DNA from: Mesorhizobium sp. M2D.F.Ca.ET.226.01.1.1 | Lineage (GTDB): Bacteria > Pseudomonadota > Alphaproteobacteria > Rhizobiales > Rhizobiaceae | NCBI RefSeq assembly: GCF_004022705.2 | Contig: NZ_RZOY02000005.1 | Span: 1 to 64,000 of the forward strand | Length of the DNA: 64,000 nucleotides | Reading direction: 5' to 3' | Shown here: positions 19,568-28,569 of the stretch, piece after piece | How the letters are laid out: every line of letters starts with the position of its first letter | Position numbering within the stretch: position 1 is the first letter of the stretch | Translations under genes and position numbers: made by a program | Notes under the pieces: model-generated | Seen by the model: only the letters and a program-made list of their open reading frames with translations | Told to the model about the DNA's origin: nothing | The model's database searches: none

Positions 19568-21373
19568 ATGGCTCGTTTCAAGATCGACCTGCGCGCCGGC
19601 GCCTTTCGTAGCGTGCTTGGCTTTGCCTTCAACCACTGGCGCCGTCAGCCGTGGCGGCTTTCGCTCATCATGGGCGCGTTCCTGCTTTCGACGCTGGCCG
19701 ACGTGCTGACACCCTTCTATTCCGGCCGCCTGGTCGACGCGGTCGCCAGCGGCGCTGGAACCGACGCGCTCGCATGGAATGCGGCGATAGCGGCGTTCTC
19801 GACCCTGATGGCGCTGGCCCTGGCAGGCGTCATGCTGCGCAATGTCGCTTTCCTGTGGATCGTCGAGCTGACGCTGAAGATGATGTCGGACATTGCCGCC
19901 GATGCCTTCCATCGGGTGCAGCGCTTCTCGACGGACTGGCATGCCAACAGCTTCGCCGGGTCGACGGTGCGCAAGATCACGCGCGGCATGTGGGCGTTGG
20001 ACCTTCTCAACGACACGATCCTGATCGCGCTGTTGCCGTCGCTCGTGATGCTCGTCGGCTCGACGCTGCTGCTCGGCTGGTTCTGGCCGCTGATGGGGGC
20101 CGTGGTGGCGGCCGGTTCGGTGCTGTTCATTGCGGTCACGACGAAGCTGTCGCTCGGCTATGTCGCGCCCGCCGCACGGCTTGCCAACAGCTGGGACACG
20201 CGGCTGGGCGGCTCGCTGGCCGACGCAGTGAGCTGCAATGCCGTCGTCAAGGGTTTCGGCGCGGAAGCCAACGAGGAAGCGCGGCTGGCACGCGTCGTCG
20301 CCAAATGGCGGCTGCGCACCGGCCGCACCTGGATGCGCGGCACCGCCAACGGCTCCACGCAAGGCGTTCTGCTGCTTGTCATGCGCGCCGCGGTGATCGG
20401 CCTTGCCCTCATCTTGTGGGCGTGGGGCCAGGCGAGCGCCGGCGATGTCGCCTTCGTGCTGACCTCGTTCTTCGTGCTGCATGGCTATTTGCGCGACATC
20501 GGCACGCATATCCGCAACCTGCAACGCTCGATCAACGACATGGAGGAACTGGTCGACTTCCAGTCCGAGCCACTCGGCATCGAGGACCGGCCCGGCGCGC
20601 GGCCGATCCGGATCACCGATGGGCGCATCGCCTTCGACAAGGTGACGTTCCACTACGGCAATCACAGGCTGCCGCTCTACCGCGATTTCTCGGTCGAGAT
20701 CGCGGCCGGTGAACGCATCGGGCTGGTCGGGCATTCGGGCTCGGGCAAGACGACCTTCGTCAAGCTGATCCAACGCCTCTATGACGTGAATGCGGGGCGG
20801 ATACTGATCGATGGGCAGGACATCTCGCAGGTCGCGCAGGCGTCGCTGCGCAGCCAGATCGCCATCGTCCAGCAGGAACCGATCCTGTTCCACCGCTCGC
20901 TGGCCGAGAACATCGCCTATGCGAGGCCGGGGGCCAGCCAGGCCGAAATCGAGCATGCGGCGAAGCTTGCCAGCGCGCACGACTTCATCGCCAACCTGCC
21001 CAAGGGCTACGGAACCCTGGTCGGCGAGCGCGGCGTGAAGCTGTCGGGCGGCGAGCGTCAGCGCGTGGCGATCGCGCGCGCCTTCCTGGCCGATGCGCGC
21101 ATCCTGATCCTCGACGAGGCGACGTCGAGCCTCGATTCTGAATCGGAGGTGCTGATCCAGAAGGCGATGGAGCGGCTGATGGTCGGGCGCACGACGCTGG
21201 TCATCGCGCACCGGCTCTCGACGGTGCGGGCGCTCGACCGTCTGCTGGTTTTCGATCGCGGCCGTATAGCCGAGGAAGGTTCGCATGACGAACTGATCCG
21301 GCTCAATGGCGGCATCTACCGCCGGCTGTTCGAGCGTCAGGCGCTCGAATTGACCAAGGGGCTCGTCGGCTGA
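19568..21373 (+). CDS. ABC transporter, fused permease and ATPase (exporter type)
   Basis: A 601-residue half-transporter of the ABCB/MsbA-like exporter class; it should work as a homodimer in the inner membrane. The N-terminal transmembrane domain (about residues 20-330) has six helices, and the nucleotide-binding domain follows with Walker A GHSGSGKTTF near residue 390, Q-loop IVQQEPILFHRS, signature LSGGERQRVAIARA near 495, and Walker B ILILDEATSSLDSE. The cargo cannot be told; lipid, glycan or peptide export are all possible. The gene stands alone and is followed by a GC-rich hairpin. Confidence 0.93.
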   Translation: MARFKIDLRAGAFRSVLGFAFNHWRRQPWRLSLIMGAFLLSTLADVLTPFYSGRLVDAVASGAGTDALAWNAAIAAFSTLMALALAGVMLRNVAFLWIVELTLKMMSDIAADAFHRVQRFSTDWHANSFAGSTVRKITRGMWALDLLNDTILIALLPSLVMLVGSTLLLGWFWPLMGAVVAAGSVLFIAVTTKLSLGYVAPAARLANSWDTRLGGSLADAVSCNAVVKGFGAEANEEARLARVVAKWRLRTGRTWMRGTANGSTQGVLLLVMRAAVIGLALILWAWGQASAGDVAFVLTSFFVLHGYLRDIGTHIRNLQRSINDMEELVDFQSEPLGIEDRPGARPIRITDGRIAFDKVTFHYGNHRLPLYRDFSVEIAAGERIGLVGHSGSGKTTFVKLIQRLYDVNAGRILIDGQDISQVAQASLRSQIAIVQQEPILFHRSLAENIAYARPGASQAEIEHAAKLASAHDFIANLPKGYGTLVGERGVKLSGGERQRVAIARAFLADARILILDEATSSLDSESEVLIQKAMERLMVGRTTLVIAHRLSTVRALDRLLVFDRGRIAEEGSHDELIRLNGGIYRRLFERQALELTKGLVG

Positions 21374-21744
21374 GAAAGGACAGCGCCCGTCGTCGGCCGG
21401 GCGCTGTCAGCTGTCCGGTGCCGCGTGGATCCGCGTTCGCAAGGCGCACCCTCGGATGCGGCCCAGGCAATCCGAAATTGCAACCGCGCTCGCGTTATGC
21501 GGCAGGCGTCGTGCAAGGCGCTATTCAAATTCCTTTCTACTTGTCGAGTTTTGAGTCTTTCATTCGCAGCATCGGTAAAAATAAATTCGTCAAAGCAACG
21601 GCTTACGTGAATTTACAGAAAAGCAAATCCGATGGGGTAGATGCTGCTCTGCTGGAGATTTGTTTCGTAGCAATGCCGATCACAGGAGATCTCCTTTGCG
21701 AGCCGCAGGATTTCGCCGGTGCAGTGGGCCTCGCATAGGCACTC
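21374..21744. other. Intergenic region of lower GC content
   Basis: This 371-bp gap follows the exporter's hairpin. From about 21510 to 21660 the sequence is clearly more AT-rich than its surroundings (for example GGTAAAAATAAATTCG). It contains no convincing gene: an open frame across 21418-21738 has no ribosome site and no recognisable protein. It may carry the promoter of the next gene. Confidence 0.4.
21379..21408 (+). terminator. Hairpin downstream of the ABC exporter gene
   Basis: A perfect 10-bp stem, GACAGCGCCC (21379-21388) and GGGCGCTGTC (21399-21408), begins five bases after the stop codon. There is no T tract, so it would be a weak or Rho-assisted terminator or an mRNA-stabilising hairpin. 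Confidence 0.5.
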
Positions 21745-22917
21745 ATGATGGACCTTGATTCCGCAAATGCCGGTCCGCAAAAGATCGCTGCCCCGTCGGT
21801 AGTGGACTCTCAACACGGCTCGGTTCGCCCGCTTGCCGTCGGAGATCTCGATCAGGTCGCCGCACTCTTCCTGACGAAGTTTCGCCACCGTCGTCGCCAC
21901 CGATACCGCGCGATCGCGCGCACGGCGGAATATATGAGGGCACTTTATCTCGGCGGCGGTGAGAGCAAAGCTCTCGTCCAGATCAACCCGCAGGGTCGCC
22001 TGGGTGGGTTCATGGGCGTTCTGAACGCCCGCTATGAGCTCAACGCAACGGCATTGAACGCCGCTATCATCGGTCCCTTCATGACCGACTCCGCCATCGA
22101 TCACGGCTGGGCCGGGCCGCAATTGCTGCGTTCTCTGCATCAAGGCCAATTCGATCTATACCTCACGGATTCGGCCAATCGGACGTCCTTGGCCTTCGCC
22201 CGGCCGATGAAGTATCAACTGCTGCCGGTGCATTGTCTGGAATGGACCTGTGTTTTCCGGCCGGGCGCCATGGCCGCCGCCATGTTGCACCGTAAATGGC
22301 CTGCACTGCCTCGCCTGGCGCTCGATCCCTGCGCGCGAGCGTTCGACGCGCTTACAAGAAAAAGGTCCGAGCTCTCGGCTCAGCATCCGTCTTCACATCG
22401 GGTCCATCGCGAGTCGATCGACGCCGCGCGGTTCGCGGAGCGGCTGCCAATGCTCATGTCCGACTATGCTCTTCGGCCGAGCTGGAAGGACGGCGAGTTG
22501 CCGCGACTGCTTACGCTGGCGGCCGAGAAGCAGGCCGACGGGCCGCTTCATTTCGGCGGGACTTACGACGAAGCCGGCAGGACGCTTGGGTGCTATGCCT
22601 TTTACGGCCAACCCGGCGGCATCGCGAACCTGTTGCAAATCCAGGGGTCCGGATCCCATTGGGGCGCGACACTCGATGCCCTTATCGCGGCTGCGCGGGA
22701 GATGGGCTGCGTGGGCATCACCGGGCAGACGCAGAGCCGGTTCATGCCCCAGCTCTTCAACCATAAGGATGTCTTTTTCCGCTATGCCGGGGGCACGATG
22801 GTCCGCTCGCGCATCGCCGAAGTCGCGGAAGCGGTCCGCACCGGCGACATCTTCATCGGCGGGTTGATGGGCGACCGCTGGACCCGGCTCAGCTCCGACG
22901 ATTTCGGCCGCATCTGA
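21745..22917 (+). CDS. GNAT-like protein of unknown substrate
   Basis: A 390-residue protein that I recognise only weakly. The N-terminal part resembles a GNAT fold: VRPLAVGDLDQVAALFLTKF near residue 26, then a strand-turn with GGFMGVLNARYEL. The second half has GGTYDEAGRTLGCYAFYGQP near 273 and a helix with AAREMGCVGITGQTQSRFM, which look like a second GNAT-type lobe. Proteins of this length and layout are often annotated as acyltransferases of polysaccharide or lipid modification. The start could be ATG 21745 or ATG 21748. No operon partner. Confidence 0.6.
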   Translation: MMDLDSANAGPQKIAAPSVVDSQHGSVRPLAVGDLDQVAALFLTKFRHRRRHRYRAIARTAEYMRALYLGGGESKALVQINPQGRLGGFMGVLNARYELNATALNAAIIGPFMTDSAIDHGWAGPQLLRSLHQGQFDLYLTDSANRTSLAFARPMKYQLLPVHCLEWTCVFRPGAMAAAMLHRKWPALPRLALDPCARAFDALTRKRSELSAQHPSSHRVHRESIDAARFAERLPMLMSDYALRPSWKDGELPRLLTLAAEKQADGPLHFGGTYDEAGRTLGCYAFYGQPGGIANLLQIQGSGSHWGATLDALIAAAREMGCVGITGQTQSRFMPQLFNHKDVFFRYAGGTMVRSRIAEVAEAVRTGDIFIGGLMGDRWTRLSSDDFGRI

Positions 22918-22961
22918 CGGTCGCCGAGACCGACCGCTACGCATTTTCCGGAAATGTTGAA

Positions 22962-23450
22962 TCAGGCGAACTTGTGCGGTGCGGCACAGAAGCCGGCAAT
23001 GATCTGGCAAAGGTCCGGCTCGTTGATCATTTCGACCGCCTCGGTCGCGCCAACCCATTTGCGCGTTCGCGCGCGCTTCTCTTTCCAGCGATCCGCGACG
23101 CGGTCGACATGCAGCGGAAAGACCAGCACTTCGCAAGGCACTTCCTCGCCTGAGCCGAGGACTTTGGCATAGAAATAGCGGCCGGCTTCAAGATGCGAGA
23201 CGGTGCCGCGCAATCCGGCTTCCTCGCCTGCTTCACGGGCCGCGGCCTGGCAAAGCGCCTCCCTGGCCTCCGGCCACCCCTTGGGCAGCACCCAGCGTCC
23301 GGTGTCACGGCTGGTGATCAGCATGATCTCGACGCCGTCTTTGCCCTCGCGCCAAGGCAAGGCGGCAACTTGCAGGCGGCATGGCGCCGTGCCGAAAAGT
23401 CTTCTGACTCTTTCGGTCATAGCACTATGCGTTGTAGGCCTCGTCAACAT
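22962..23450 (-). CDS. NUDIX hydrolase (diphosphoinositol polyphosphate phosphohydrolase-like)
   Basis: A 162-residue NUDIX protein hydrolysing a nucleoside diphosphate linked to another group. The NUDIX box is complete: G at the start of GWPEAREALCQAAAREAGEE, followed by AGL, which fits Gx5Ex7REUxEExGU. The preceding RWVLPKGWPE resembles the DIPP/MutT-like subfamily. The usual substrates are diadenosine polyphosphates or diphosphoinositol phosphates, but this is inference. ATG 23450 is the longest start; ATG 23420 (MTERVRRLFG) is also possible, and neither has a strong ribosome site. Confidence 0.85.
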   Translation of the reverse strand: MLTRPTTHSAMTERVRRLFGTAPCRLQVAALPWREGKDGVEIMLITSRDTGRWVLPKGWPEAREALCQAAAREAGEEAGLRGTVSHLEAGRYFYAKVLGSGEEVPCEVLVFPLHVDRVADRWKEKRARTRKWVGATEAVEMINEPDLCQIIAGFCAAPHKFA

Positions 23451-23645
23451 TGAAGAAAGCTGCCCCAGCCTCCAGAATCGTTTGCCACCTTACGAATCTA
23501 CGGCGGATTTTGAGCTTTAAAAGTAAAAAACTTCACTCCGTCGGAAAATCCCACCAGAAAAAGTCAGTTCGCAAATAGTTGCATCCATTGGCGCGGTTAC
23601 ACGACGCGCCTTTGAGGCAGGTTCTCCGGAAGATTTGAGCGCCGC

Positions 23646-24146
23646 TCAGCCGGCGTGATCGTCCGCGATAGGCTTCTGGTAGGTGAAGCCCATGTCCCAG
23701 GGAAAGTAGATCCAGGTATCCTGGCTGACCTCGGTGACGAATGTATCGACCAGCGGCCGGCCCTTCGGCTTGGCATAGACGGTCGCGAAATGCGCCTTCG
23801 GCATCATGGCGCGCACGATGCCGGCCGTCTTGCCGGTATCGGTCAGGTCGTCGATGATGAGCACACCGGCCCCGTCATCGGCGAGCAACGGCGGCGAAAT
23901 CTCCTTGAGAACCTGCAACTGCCCCTGGCTCGTATAGTCGTGATAGGAAGCGACGCATACCGTCTCGATGACCCGGATGCCGAGCTCTCGCGCGATGATG
24001 GCCGCTGGCACCAGGCCACCGCGGGTGATGCAGACGATCGCTTTCCACTGTCCCTTGCTGGCGCCGGAAAGCCGCCAGGACAGCGCGCGGGCGTCGCGGT
24101 GGAATTGGTCCCAAGAGACGGGAAAGGCTTTTTCGGGAAGGGACAT
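23646..24146 (-). CDS. gpt: Xanthine phosphoribosyltransferase
   Basis: A 166-residue purine salvage enzyme that joins PRPP to xanthine (or guanine) to form XMP or GMP. The PRPP-binding motif [14 protein letters not shown] near residue 98 is intact, and [18 protein letters not shown] near 37 supplies the first loop; the C-terminal [13 protein letters not shown] is typical of the Gpt group. Length agrees with E. coli Gpt (152) and rhizobial homologues. ATG 24146 is preceded by GGGAAGG-like sequence, and the more upstream frame is not conserved. Confidence 0.92.
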   Translation of the reverse strand: MSLPEKAFPVSWDQFHRDARALSWRLSGASKGQWKAIVCITRGGLVPAAIIARELGIRVIETVCVASYHDYTSQGQLQVLKEISPPLLADDGAGVLIIDDLTDTGKTAGIVRAMMPKAHFATVYAKPKGRPLVDTFVTEVSQDTWIYFPWDMGFTYQKPIADDHAG

Positions 24147-24294
24147 GGCTCGCGCACTCCGCAAGCGCGCCGCGGCGCGCAAAAACAATGGAATGCACGC
24201 GGAATTAGCCGGAAAGCGCCAGGCTTGGCAAGGGCAGCGTCTGGCGATGGCTGTGAACTTGAAGCGCGCCGGACGAAATCAGGGGACGCGGTTG

Positions 24295-25128
24295 CTACCG
24301 CGACAGGAAAGCCGCCACGTTCGTCGTGCGCAGCACCGTGCGCGTGACGCCGCCGAACAGAAGCTGCCGCAGCCAGGAATGGCTGTAGGCGCCAAGCACC
24401 AGAAGATCGGCGCCGCATTCCGTTATGCGGGCCTGGATGAGATCGTCGACGGAGGATCCATCGGATTTCTGCACGCAGACGCTGACATTGGCGCCGTGTC
24501 GCGACAGCGCCGCGGCGATCTCGGCACCGGCGGCTTCCGGCGATTCATCCAGCGTCTCCGGCGGGTCGATGACGAGAATGTCCGTCTTGTCGGCCTCGGC
24601 GATGAAGGGCAGGGCGTCAAAAGCGGCGCGCGCCGCTTCCTTGCTGCCGTTCCAGGCAAGCAGCACACGTCTGAAGGTCGTGATCAGCGGCCCGGCATGG
24701 GGCACGACCAGCACCGGCCGGCCGGCATCATAGACCAGTGTGTCGACGTCGGCGCTCGGGTCGCCGCCGGTATCGCGCTGCGCGGCGATGATCAGATCGG
24801 CGGCGCGCACGCTCGTTATGCCGGTCAGCGCGCTGTCGCCGGAGAAGCTTTCCAGGCTTCGCCATTCGAAGGACAGGCCGGATTCCTCGACCCGCCTCAG
24901 GAAATACGCCTGCAGCTTGTCGGCGCGTTCCTTGTTCATCTCGGCCGAGACCTGCAGGAATTCGGTGTCCGGAAAGCCGGTGGCCGAGGTGTAGGGAACG
25001 GGCAACGCCTCGGCATGGATGCCGACGAGATGACTCTCGAACCTTTCGGCAAGCGGAATGGCGCAATCGAGAACGCGCTCGGCATCCTGCTCGTTCTGCA
25101 AAATGGCGACGATTGTCCTGAAACGCAT
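24295..25128 (-). CDS. Tandem universal stress protein (UspA family)
   Basis: A 277-residue protein made of two Usp domains, about residues 1-140 and 150-277. The first domain starts MRFRTIVAILQNEQDAERV, and the second starts FRRVLLAWNGSKEAARA and ends with GADLLVLGAYSHSW...FGGVTRTVL, a variant of the ATP-binding Gx2Gx9G(S/T) motif. Such proteins are cytosolic and are induced by stress or low oxygen; the biochemical role is undefined. ATG 25128 is selected since the N-terminus aligns with the Usp start. It stands alone between gpt and a cinA-like gene. Confidence 0.88.
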   Translation of the reverse strand: MRFRTIVAILQNEQDAERVLDCAIPLAERFESHLVGIHAEALPVPYTSATGFPDTEFLQVSAEMNKERADKLQAYFLRRVEESGLSFEWRSLESFSGDSALTGITSVRAADLIIAAQRDTGGDPSADVDTLVYDAGRPVLVVPHAGPLITTFRRVLLAWNGSKEAARAAFDALPFIAEADKTDILVIDPPETLDESPEAAGAEIAAALSRHGANVSVCVQKSDGSSVDDLIQARITECGADLLVLGAYSHSWLRQLLFGGVTRTVLRTTNVAAFLSR

Positions 25129-25212
25129 GACCGGTCCCTCAATTGTTTGCGCTACGCGTGGGCGCAGCAAGGGAACGCCTCAGCGCGTTGACTGGTTCCA
25201 GCCGAACGCCGG

Positions 25213-25953
25213 TCAGCCCGCCTTGGCGAAGCCCGCCACCATCGCCTCGACGTCCTTGCGCGCTGCCTCGAGCGCTTCCTCGCTGCGAGCGCGCACCACG
25301 AGCTCGGTCCAGAACTTGCCGTCGCCATATTTGGGATAGGAGCCGATGATGGTGTCGGGATGCGCCTTCTGGATGTCGGCCAGCGGCCCACCGACCAGGC
25401 CCTCGCCGAAGGGGCAGTGCACGGTGGCCGACAGCATCTTCGTGCCGGCCTTGAGCGTCGGCACGACATTGTCGAGCATGGCCTGGAAGATCGACGGCAC
25501 GCCGGCCATGACATGGACATTGCCGATGCGGAAGCCCGGCGCGACGGAGACGGGGTTGTCGATATGGTCGGCGCCGCGCGGCATGCGCGCCATGCGCTTG
25601 CGCGCTTCGGTGAATTCGATGCCGCGCTGGGCATAGCTCGCCTCCAGCAAGGCATAGGCCTTGGCGTCGTATTCGCAGGGCACGCCGAAGGCCTTGGCCA
25701 TGGAATCGGCGGTGATGTCGTCATGCGTGGGGCCGATGCCGCCGGTCGTGAAGACGTAGGTATAGCGGGCGCGCACGGCATTCACCGCCGCAACGATCTC
25801 ATCCTCCTCGTCGGGGACGATGCGCACTTCCTTCAAGTCGATGCCGATCGCCGTCATGATGTCGGCGAGGTGGCCGATATTCTTGTCCTTGGTGCGGCCG
25901 GAGAGGATTTCGTCGCCGATGACGAGCATGGCGGCGGTGACGATTTCAGGCAT
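25213..25953 (-). CDS. CinA N-terminal/MoaB-like competence-damage family protein
   Basis: A 246-residue protein containing the MoaB/MogA-like fold of CinA. Motifs are AAMLVIGDEILSGRTKDKN near residue 8, FTTGGIGPTHDDITAD near 67, and GNVHVMAGVPSIFQAML near 147. It lacks the C-terminal nicotinamide mononucleotide deamidase domain of full CinA. In rhizobia this stand-alone form is common and is thought to be an ADP-ribose or FAD pyrophosphatase-like enzyme, which is inference. ATG 25953 has GGAG about 6 bases upstream; ATG 25968 in frame is possible. Confidence 0.88.
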   Translation of the reverse strand: MPEIVTAAMLVIGDEILSGRTKDKNIGHLADIMTAIGIDLKEVRIVPDEEDEIVAAVNAVRARYTYVFTTGGIGPTHDDITADSMAKAFGVPCEYDAKAYALLEASYAQRGIEFTEARKRMARMPRGADHIDNPVSVAPGFRIGNVHVMAGVPSIFQAMLDNVVPTLKAGTKMLSATVHCPFGEGLVGGPLADIQKAHPDTIIGSYPKYGDGKFWTELVVRARSEEALEAARKDVEAMVAGFAKAG

Positions 25954-26084
25954 GGCGGGCTCCGGCATCGAGGTCGCCTGAGATAACGCGGGCCGCGGCC
26001 GGCCGCAATGCGAAAGCCTGACGCTCGTGCTTGTGGCGGCGCTCGTTGCGGATATGGTGCGGTCCGTCAGTTCCGGATCAAAAT

Positions 26085-27053
26085 ATGCTGATATCGATTG
26101 TCTTGTGGCTGTTCGCCGGCCTGGTCGTTGCGGCGGCCCTTATCTTGTTCGCCCTGATGCTTGCAACTTGGCGGATCGCCGCAAAGGCCGAAAGACTAGT
26201 GCCGGCTTGCGGCAAATTCGTCGACATCGGTGGCAATCGCATCCACTATGTGGAAGAAGGCGAGGGCCGGCCGATTGTCTTTCTGCATGGGCTCGGCGCC
26301 CAGCTCCATCATTTCCGCCACACGTTGTTCGGGCGCTTCGGCGCCGGCTATCGACTGATCGCGCTCGACCGACCGGGCTCCGGCTATTCGGTTCGCGCAA
26401 GCAGCGCGACCGGCCGGCTGCCCGAACAGGCGGAAATCGTGCTGCGATTCATCGAGGAACTGCGCCTGGAGCGGCCCCTGATCGTCGGCCATTCGCTTGG
26501 CGGAGCGATAGCGCTTGCGCTGGCGACCGAGCATCCGGCAGCGATTTCCGGCATCGCGCTGCTCTCGCCGCTGACGCATCAGGAAGCGAGGGCGCGTCAG
26601 GGATTTGACCTGCTCTATGTTCCGTCACGGCTGCTGCGCCGCGCTCTGGCTCATACGCTGGCGATACCGCTGAGCCTTCTTTACGCGCAGCCGACAATGA
26701 AATTCATTTTCGCGCCGCAAACGGTTCCCGCGGACTACATGATCGCCGGCGGCGGGTGGCTCGGGTTGCGCCCGTCTCACTATTTTGCCACCTCCACCGA
26801 CGTCGTTGCGGTGGAGCAGGATCTTGGCCGCATCGAACGGCGCTATGGCGAGATGGCGATGCCGGTTGGAATTCTGTTCGGCAGCGCCGACCGTGTCATT
26901 GGCGAGCCCGTCCATGGCGAGCCGATGCTGGACAAGATCCAAGGGCTCGATTTCGAGCGGATCGAAGGTCTCGGCCATATGCCGCAATTCGTCGAACACG
27001 AACGGGTCGTCGCCTTTATCCAGCGCATTGCCATGCGCGCCTTCGCGGCGTGA
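26085..27053 (+). CDS. Membrane-anchored alpha/beta hydrolase
   Basis: A 322-residue alpha/beta hydrolase with an N-terminal signal-anchor helix (about residues 4-28). The fold is marked by VFLHGLGAQLHHF near residue 65, the nucleophile elbow GHSLGGAIALALA near 132 (Ser), and the late GLGHMPQFVEHE with the catalytic His. The overall pattern is like haloalkane dehalogenase or esterase relatives, but the substrate is not assigned. ATG 26085 gives a clean membrane-anchor start; an upstream reading from 26031 is less likely. Confidence 0.85.
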   Translation: MLISIVLWLFAGLVVAAALILFALMLATWRIAAKAERLVPACGKFVDIGGNRIHYVEEGEGRPIVFLHGLGAQLHHFRHTLFGRFGAGYRLIALDRPGSGYSVRASSATGRLPEQAEIVLRFIEELRLERPLIVGHSLGGAIALALATEHPAAISGIALLSPLTHQEARARQGFDLLYVPSRLLRRALAHTLAIPLSLLYAQPTMKFIFAPQTVPADYMIAGGGWLGLRPSHYFATSTDVVAVEQDLGRIERRYGEMAMPVGILFGSADRVIGEPVHGEPMLDKIQGLDFERIEGLGHMPQFVEHERVVAFIQRIAMRAFAA

Positions 27054-27238
27054 CCTGACTTTTGGCGAGAGTTGCGCGGTTCTGCCGGTATCGAGCCTTC
27101 GCTGGCTCACGGAGTCGTCACACGAACGTGTCCAATGCCTTGGTCCATCGTGATTTTCCGGCCGGAACCTTTGCCTTGAACCTGAGGTTTCGTTCACGTC
27201 GCCGACCCAAGCGGCGACGAACCACAACGGAGACTCCA

Positions 27239-27517
27239 ATGCTTAGGAAATTCATAGCGGCTTCGGCGCTCGTATTGGCCATGAGTGGCGCGGCGATGGC
27301 GCAGTCGTCCAACGACTGGTCGTGGTGGCACAGCGACCGCTCAACGTCGAGCGAGCGGCCGATCGATCGGACCACCACGGGCAGCATTGCGGGCGGTGAC
27401 TCCTCCGGCCTCAACACCCTCGGCAATACCGGTGCCATTGGTCCATGCGCCGACAGCACGCCTGGCCCGGACGCCAATTCGCGACAGAACGTCAACGACC
27501 AGTACTGCGGAAAATAG
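27239..27517 (+). CDS. Small secreted protein of unknown function
   Basis: A 92-residue protein with a clear Sec signal peptide (MLRKFIAASALVLAMSGAA then MAQ, cleavage likely after residue 21). The mature part is short, rich in Ser, Thr and Gly, and has two cysteines in the tail (PCADS and QYCGK) that could form a disulfide. I do not recognise the family. A GGAAC box at 27164 and GGTT 17 bases later resemble an EcfG-type promoter, but weakly. It stands alone between a hydrolase and a cluster of repeats. Confidence 0.7.
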   Translation: MLRKFIAASALVLAMSGAAMAQSSNDWSWWHSDRSTSSERPIDRTTTGSIAGGDSSGLNTLGNTGAIGPCADSTPGPDANSRQNVNDQYCGK

Positions 27518-27834
27518 CGAGGCACAGTCGCCGGCGGCCGGCGTGAGCCTACGGGCTTCGCCGGTCGCGGGGGCGATCCCGCTCTCAAAGAGCGTCGCGA
27601 TCTTTCAGATTCGCTCCATGCGCTTTAGCTTTTTGATTTTGCGCATGCCTTCGTCCCGAAACCGATTATCACTTTCGGGAGACATGCTTTAGGGTGTGTT
27701 GATATTCAGGTGATGCCGGCCTGCAAATGACGGTTTCCTGCGCTTCCGGTGCTCACGTATTTTAAGTACGCTCCGCTCCGGTTCTCGGAACCCGCCATTC
27801 GACTCGGCGTGACTGACCTGAATCTCAACACACC
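27518..27834. other. Intergenic region filled with repeat elements
   Basis: This 317-bp gap contains an imperfect palindromic lead-in (about 27593-27640), the hairpin at 27643-27687, and the 146-bp palindrome at 27691-27836, which runs into the stop codon of the following leftward gene. I see no gene in it. Confidence 0.6.
27643..27687. repeat. Rhizobial palindromic repeat (GCATG...CATGC type)
   Basis: The arms GCATGCCTTCGTCCCGAAA and TTTCGGGAGACATGC pair with small bulges across a short loop. This is the same family as the hairpins at 18602 and 19151. Confidence 0.7.
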
Positions 27835-27836
27835 CT
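27691..27836. repeat. 146-bp long imperfect palindrome (MITE-like)
   Basis: The ends AGGGTGTGTTGATATTCAGGT (27691-27711 in part) and 27816-27836 are inverted repeats of 21 bases with one mismatch. The interior is also self-complementary in large part, with TTTTAAGTAC at its centre. The element could fold into one long hairpin. Its right end supplies the stop codon of the DUF2188 gene. It encodes nothing and resembles a miniature inverted-repeat element or a dispersed rhizobial palindrome. Confidence 0.75.
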
Positions 27837-28074
27837 AGTCGGATACTTCGGTCTGCGGGCGGTCGCGGCCGTCGGCCAGTTCATCGTGCCACTTGCCTTC
27901 GGCATCCTCATACTGGATGCCATCCGTGGCGCCGGCAACCTGCTGCTCGGCCGAGGCGATTTCGGCCGCGCGCAGCGCCTCTTGGTGCGTGCGGAAAGTC
28001 TCCGAAAATGTCGAGCCGACCTTGTAGGCCCAGCCGCCATCATGTTCGACGATCTTGTAAGTCAGCTTCGCCAT
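27835..28074 (-). CDS. DUF2188 family small protein
   Basis: A 79-residue soluble protein. DUF2188 proteins are short and begin with a strand pattern such as YKIVEHDGGWAYKVG, followed by TFRTHQEALRAAEIAS, which fits here; the tail is acidic. The function is unknown. Its TAG stop overlaps the last bases of the 146-bp palindrome, so the natural C-terminus may have been altered by that element. A 8-bp inverted repeat (28112-28134) lies about 40 bases upstream of ATG 28074. Confidence 0.8.
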   Translation of the reverse strand: MAKLTYKIVEHDGGWAYKVGSTFSETFRTHQEALRAAEIASAEQQVAGATDGIQYEDAEGKWHDELADGRDRPQTEVSD

Positions 28075-28111
28075 GAAATCCTCCGGTTGAGAAGTCCGCT
28101 AGTGCGTCTCA

Positions 28112-28196
28112 CGTTTCACGGAAACGGTGAAACGCCCTATCTTCTTGTTATACGCAATTCCGGACGGAAATCCGCTCACACTTTTCCTGGAATTGC
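28112..28196. repeat. Composite repeat: CGTTTCAC hairpin plus GCAATTCC element
   Basis: The first module is CGTTTCAC (28112-28119) paired with GTGAAACG (28127-28134). The second is GCAATTCC (28153-28160) paired with GGAATTGC (28189-28196), with CCGCTCACACTTTTCC between. The 3' end directly abuts the stop codon (28197-28199) of the leftward DUF982 gene, so the element lies in its 3' untranslated region. Confidence 0.75.
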
Positions 28197-28475
28197 TTAA
28201 TGCAGCTTTCCGTCGGGCAGCCTATCTTCGGGGACCAGCACTTCCGATTCCTTGGCTGCTTCGACGAGGGCGCGACGCGCGTCCGCTGTCGAACGATAAC
28301 CTTCCAGCGCTTTGAGGCAAGTGTCGAGCGCATTACGATGCCGCTCGCCGCGATTGAGCGGCCAAACGGTCATCAGGCACTCGGCGGCCTCGCGGGTGCT
28401 GCTTATCTGGCGATATTTGCCGACATGGCCGAGCTCGACCACCACCGGCTTTTCAAAGGGCTTGTTGTCCATCAT
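28197..28475 (-). CDS. DUF982 family protein
   Basis: A 92-residue protein of the DUF982 family, which is common and multi-copy in Rhizobiales. The characteristic sequence is FEKPVVVELGHVGKYRQI near residue 6, then STREAAECLMTVWP and a helix ACLKALEGYRS-like (here CLKALEGYRSTADARRAL). The function is unknown. ATG 28475 or 28472 (MMDNKPFEKP) is likely the start; the reading further upstream to 28532 is not conserved. The stop codon directly follows a palindromic repeat. Confidence 0.82.
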   Translation of the reverse strand: MMDNKPFEKPVVVELGHVGKYRQISSTREAAECLMTVWPLNRGERHRNALDTCLKALEGYRSTADARRALVEAAKESEVLVPEDRLPDGKLH

Positions 28476-28569
28476 GGCCGGAACGTAAAACGGCCAAATT
28501 GGTTGCAGTTGTGGCGCGGGTCCTGCGCCCAAACGTCTCAGGACCCGCTCATCTTCCGGTTGTTTTGAC

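Noticed and set aside
19373..21286. 637-codon open frame antisense to the ABC exporter
   Set aside because: Low-complexity His/Arg/Asp composition; the exporter on the plus strand has complete Walker and signature motifs.
21418..21738. 106-codon open frame between the ABC exporter and the GNAT-like gene
   Set aside because: No ribosome site, mixed composition and no recognisable protein pattern; the region is better explained as an AT-rich intergenic stretch.
28112..28134. GTTTCAC...GTGAAAC palindrome as a ParB (parS) site
   Set aside because: The rhizobial parS is a contiguous GTTTCACGTGAAAC; here the arms are separated by seven bases and belong to a composite repeat.
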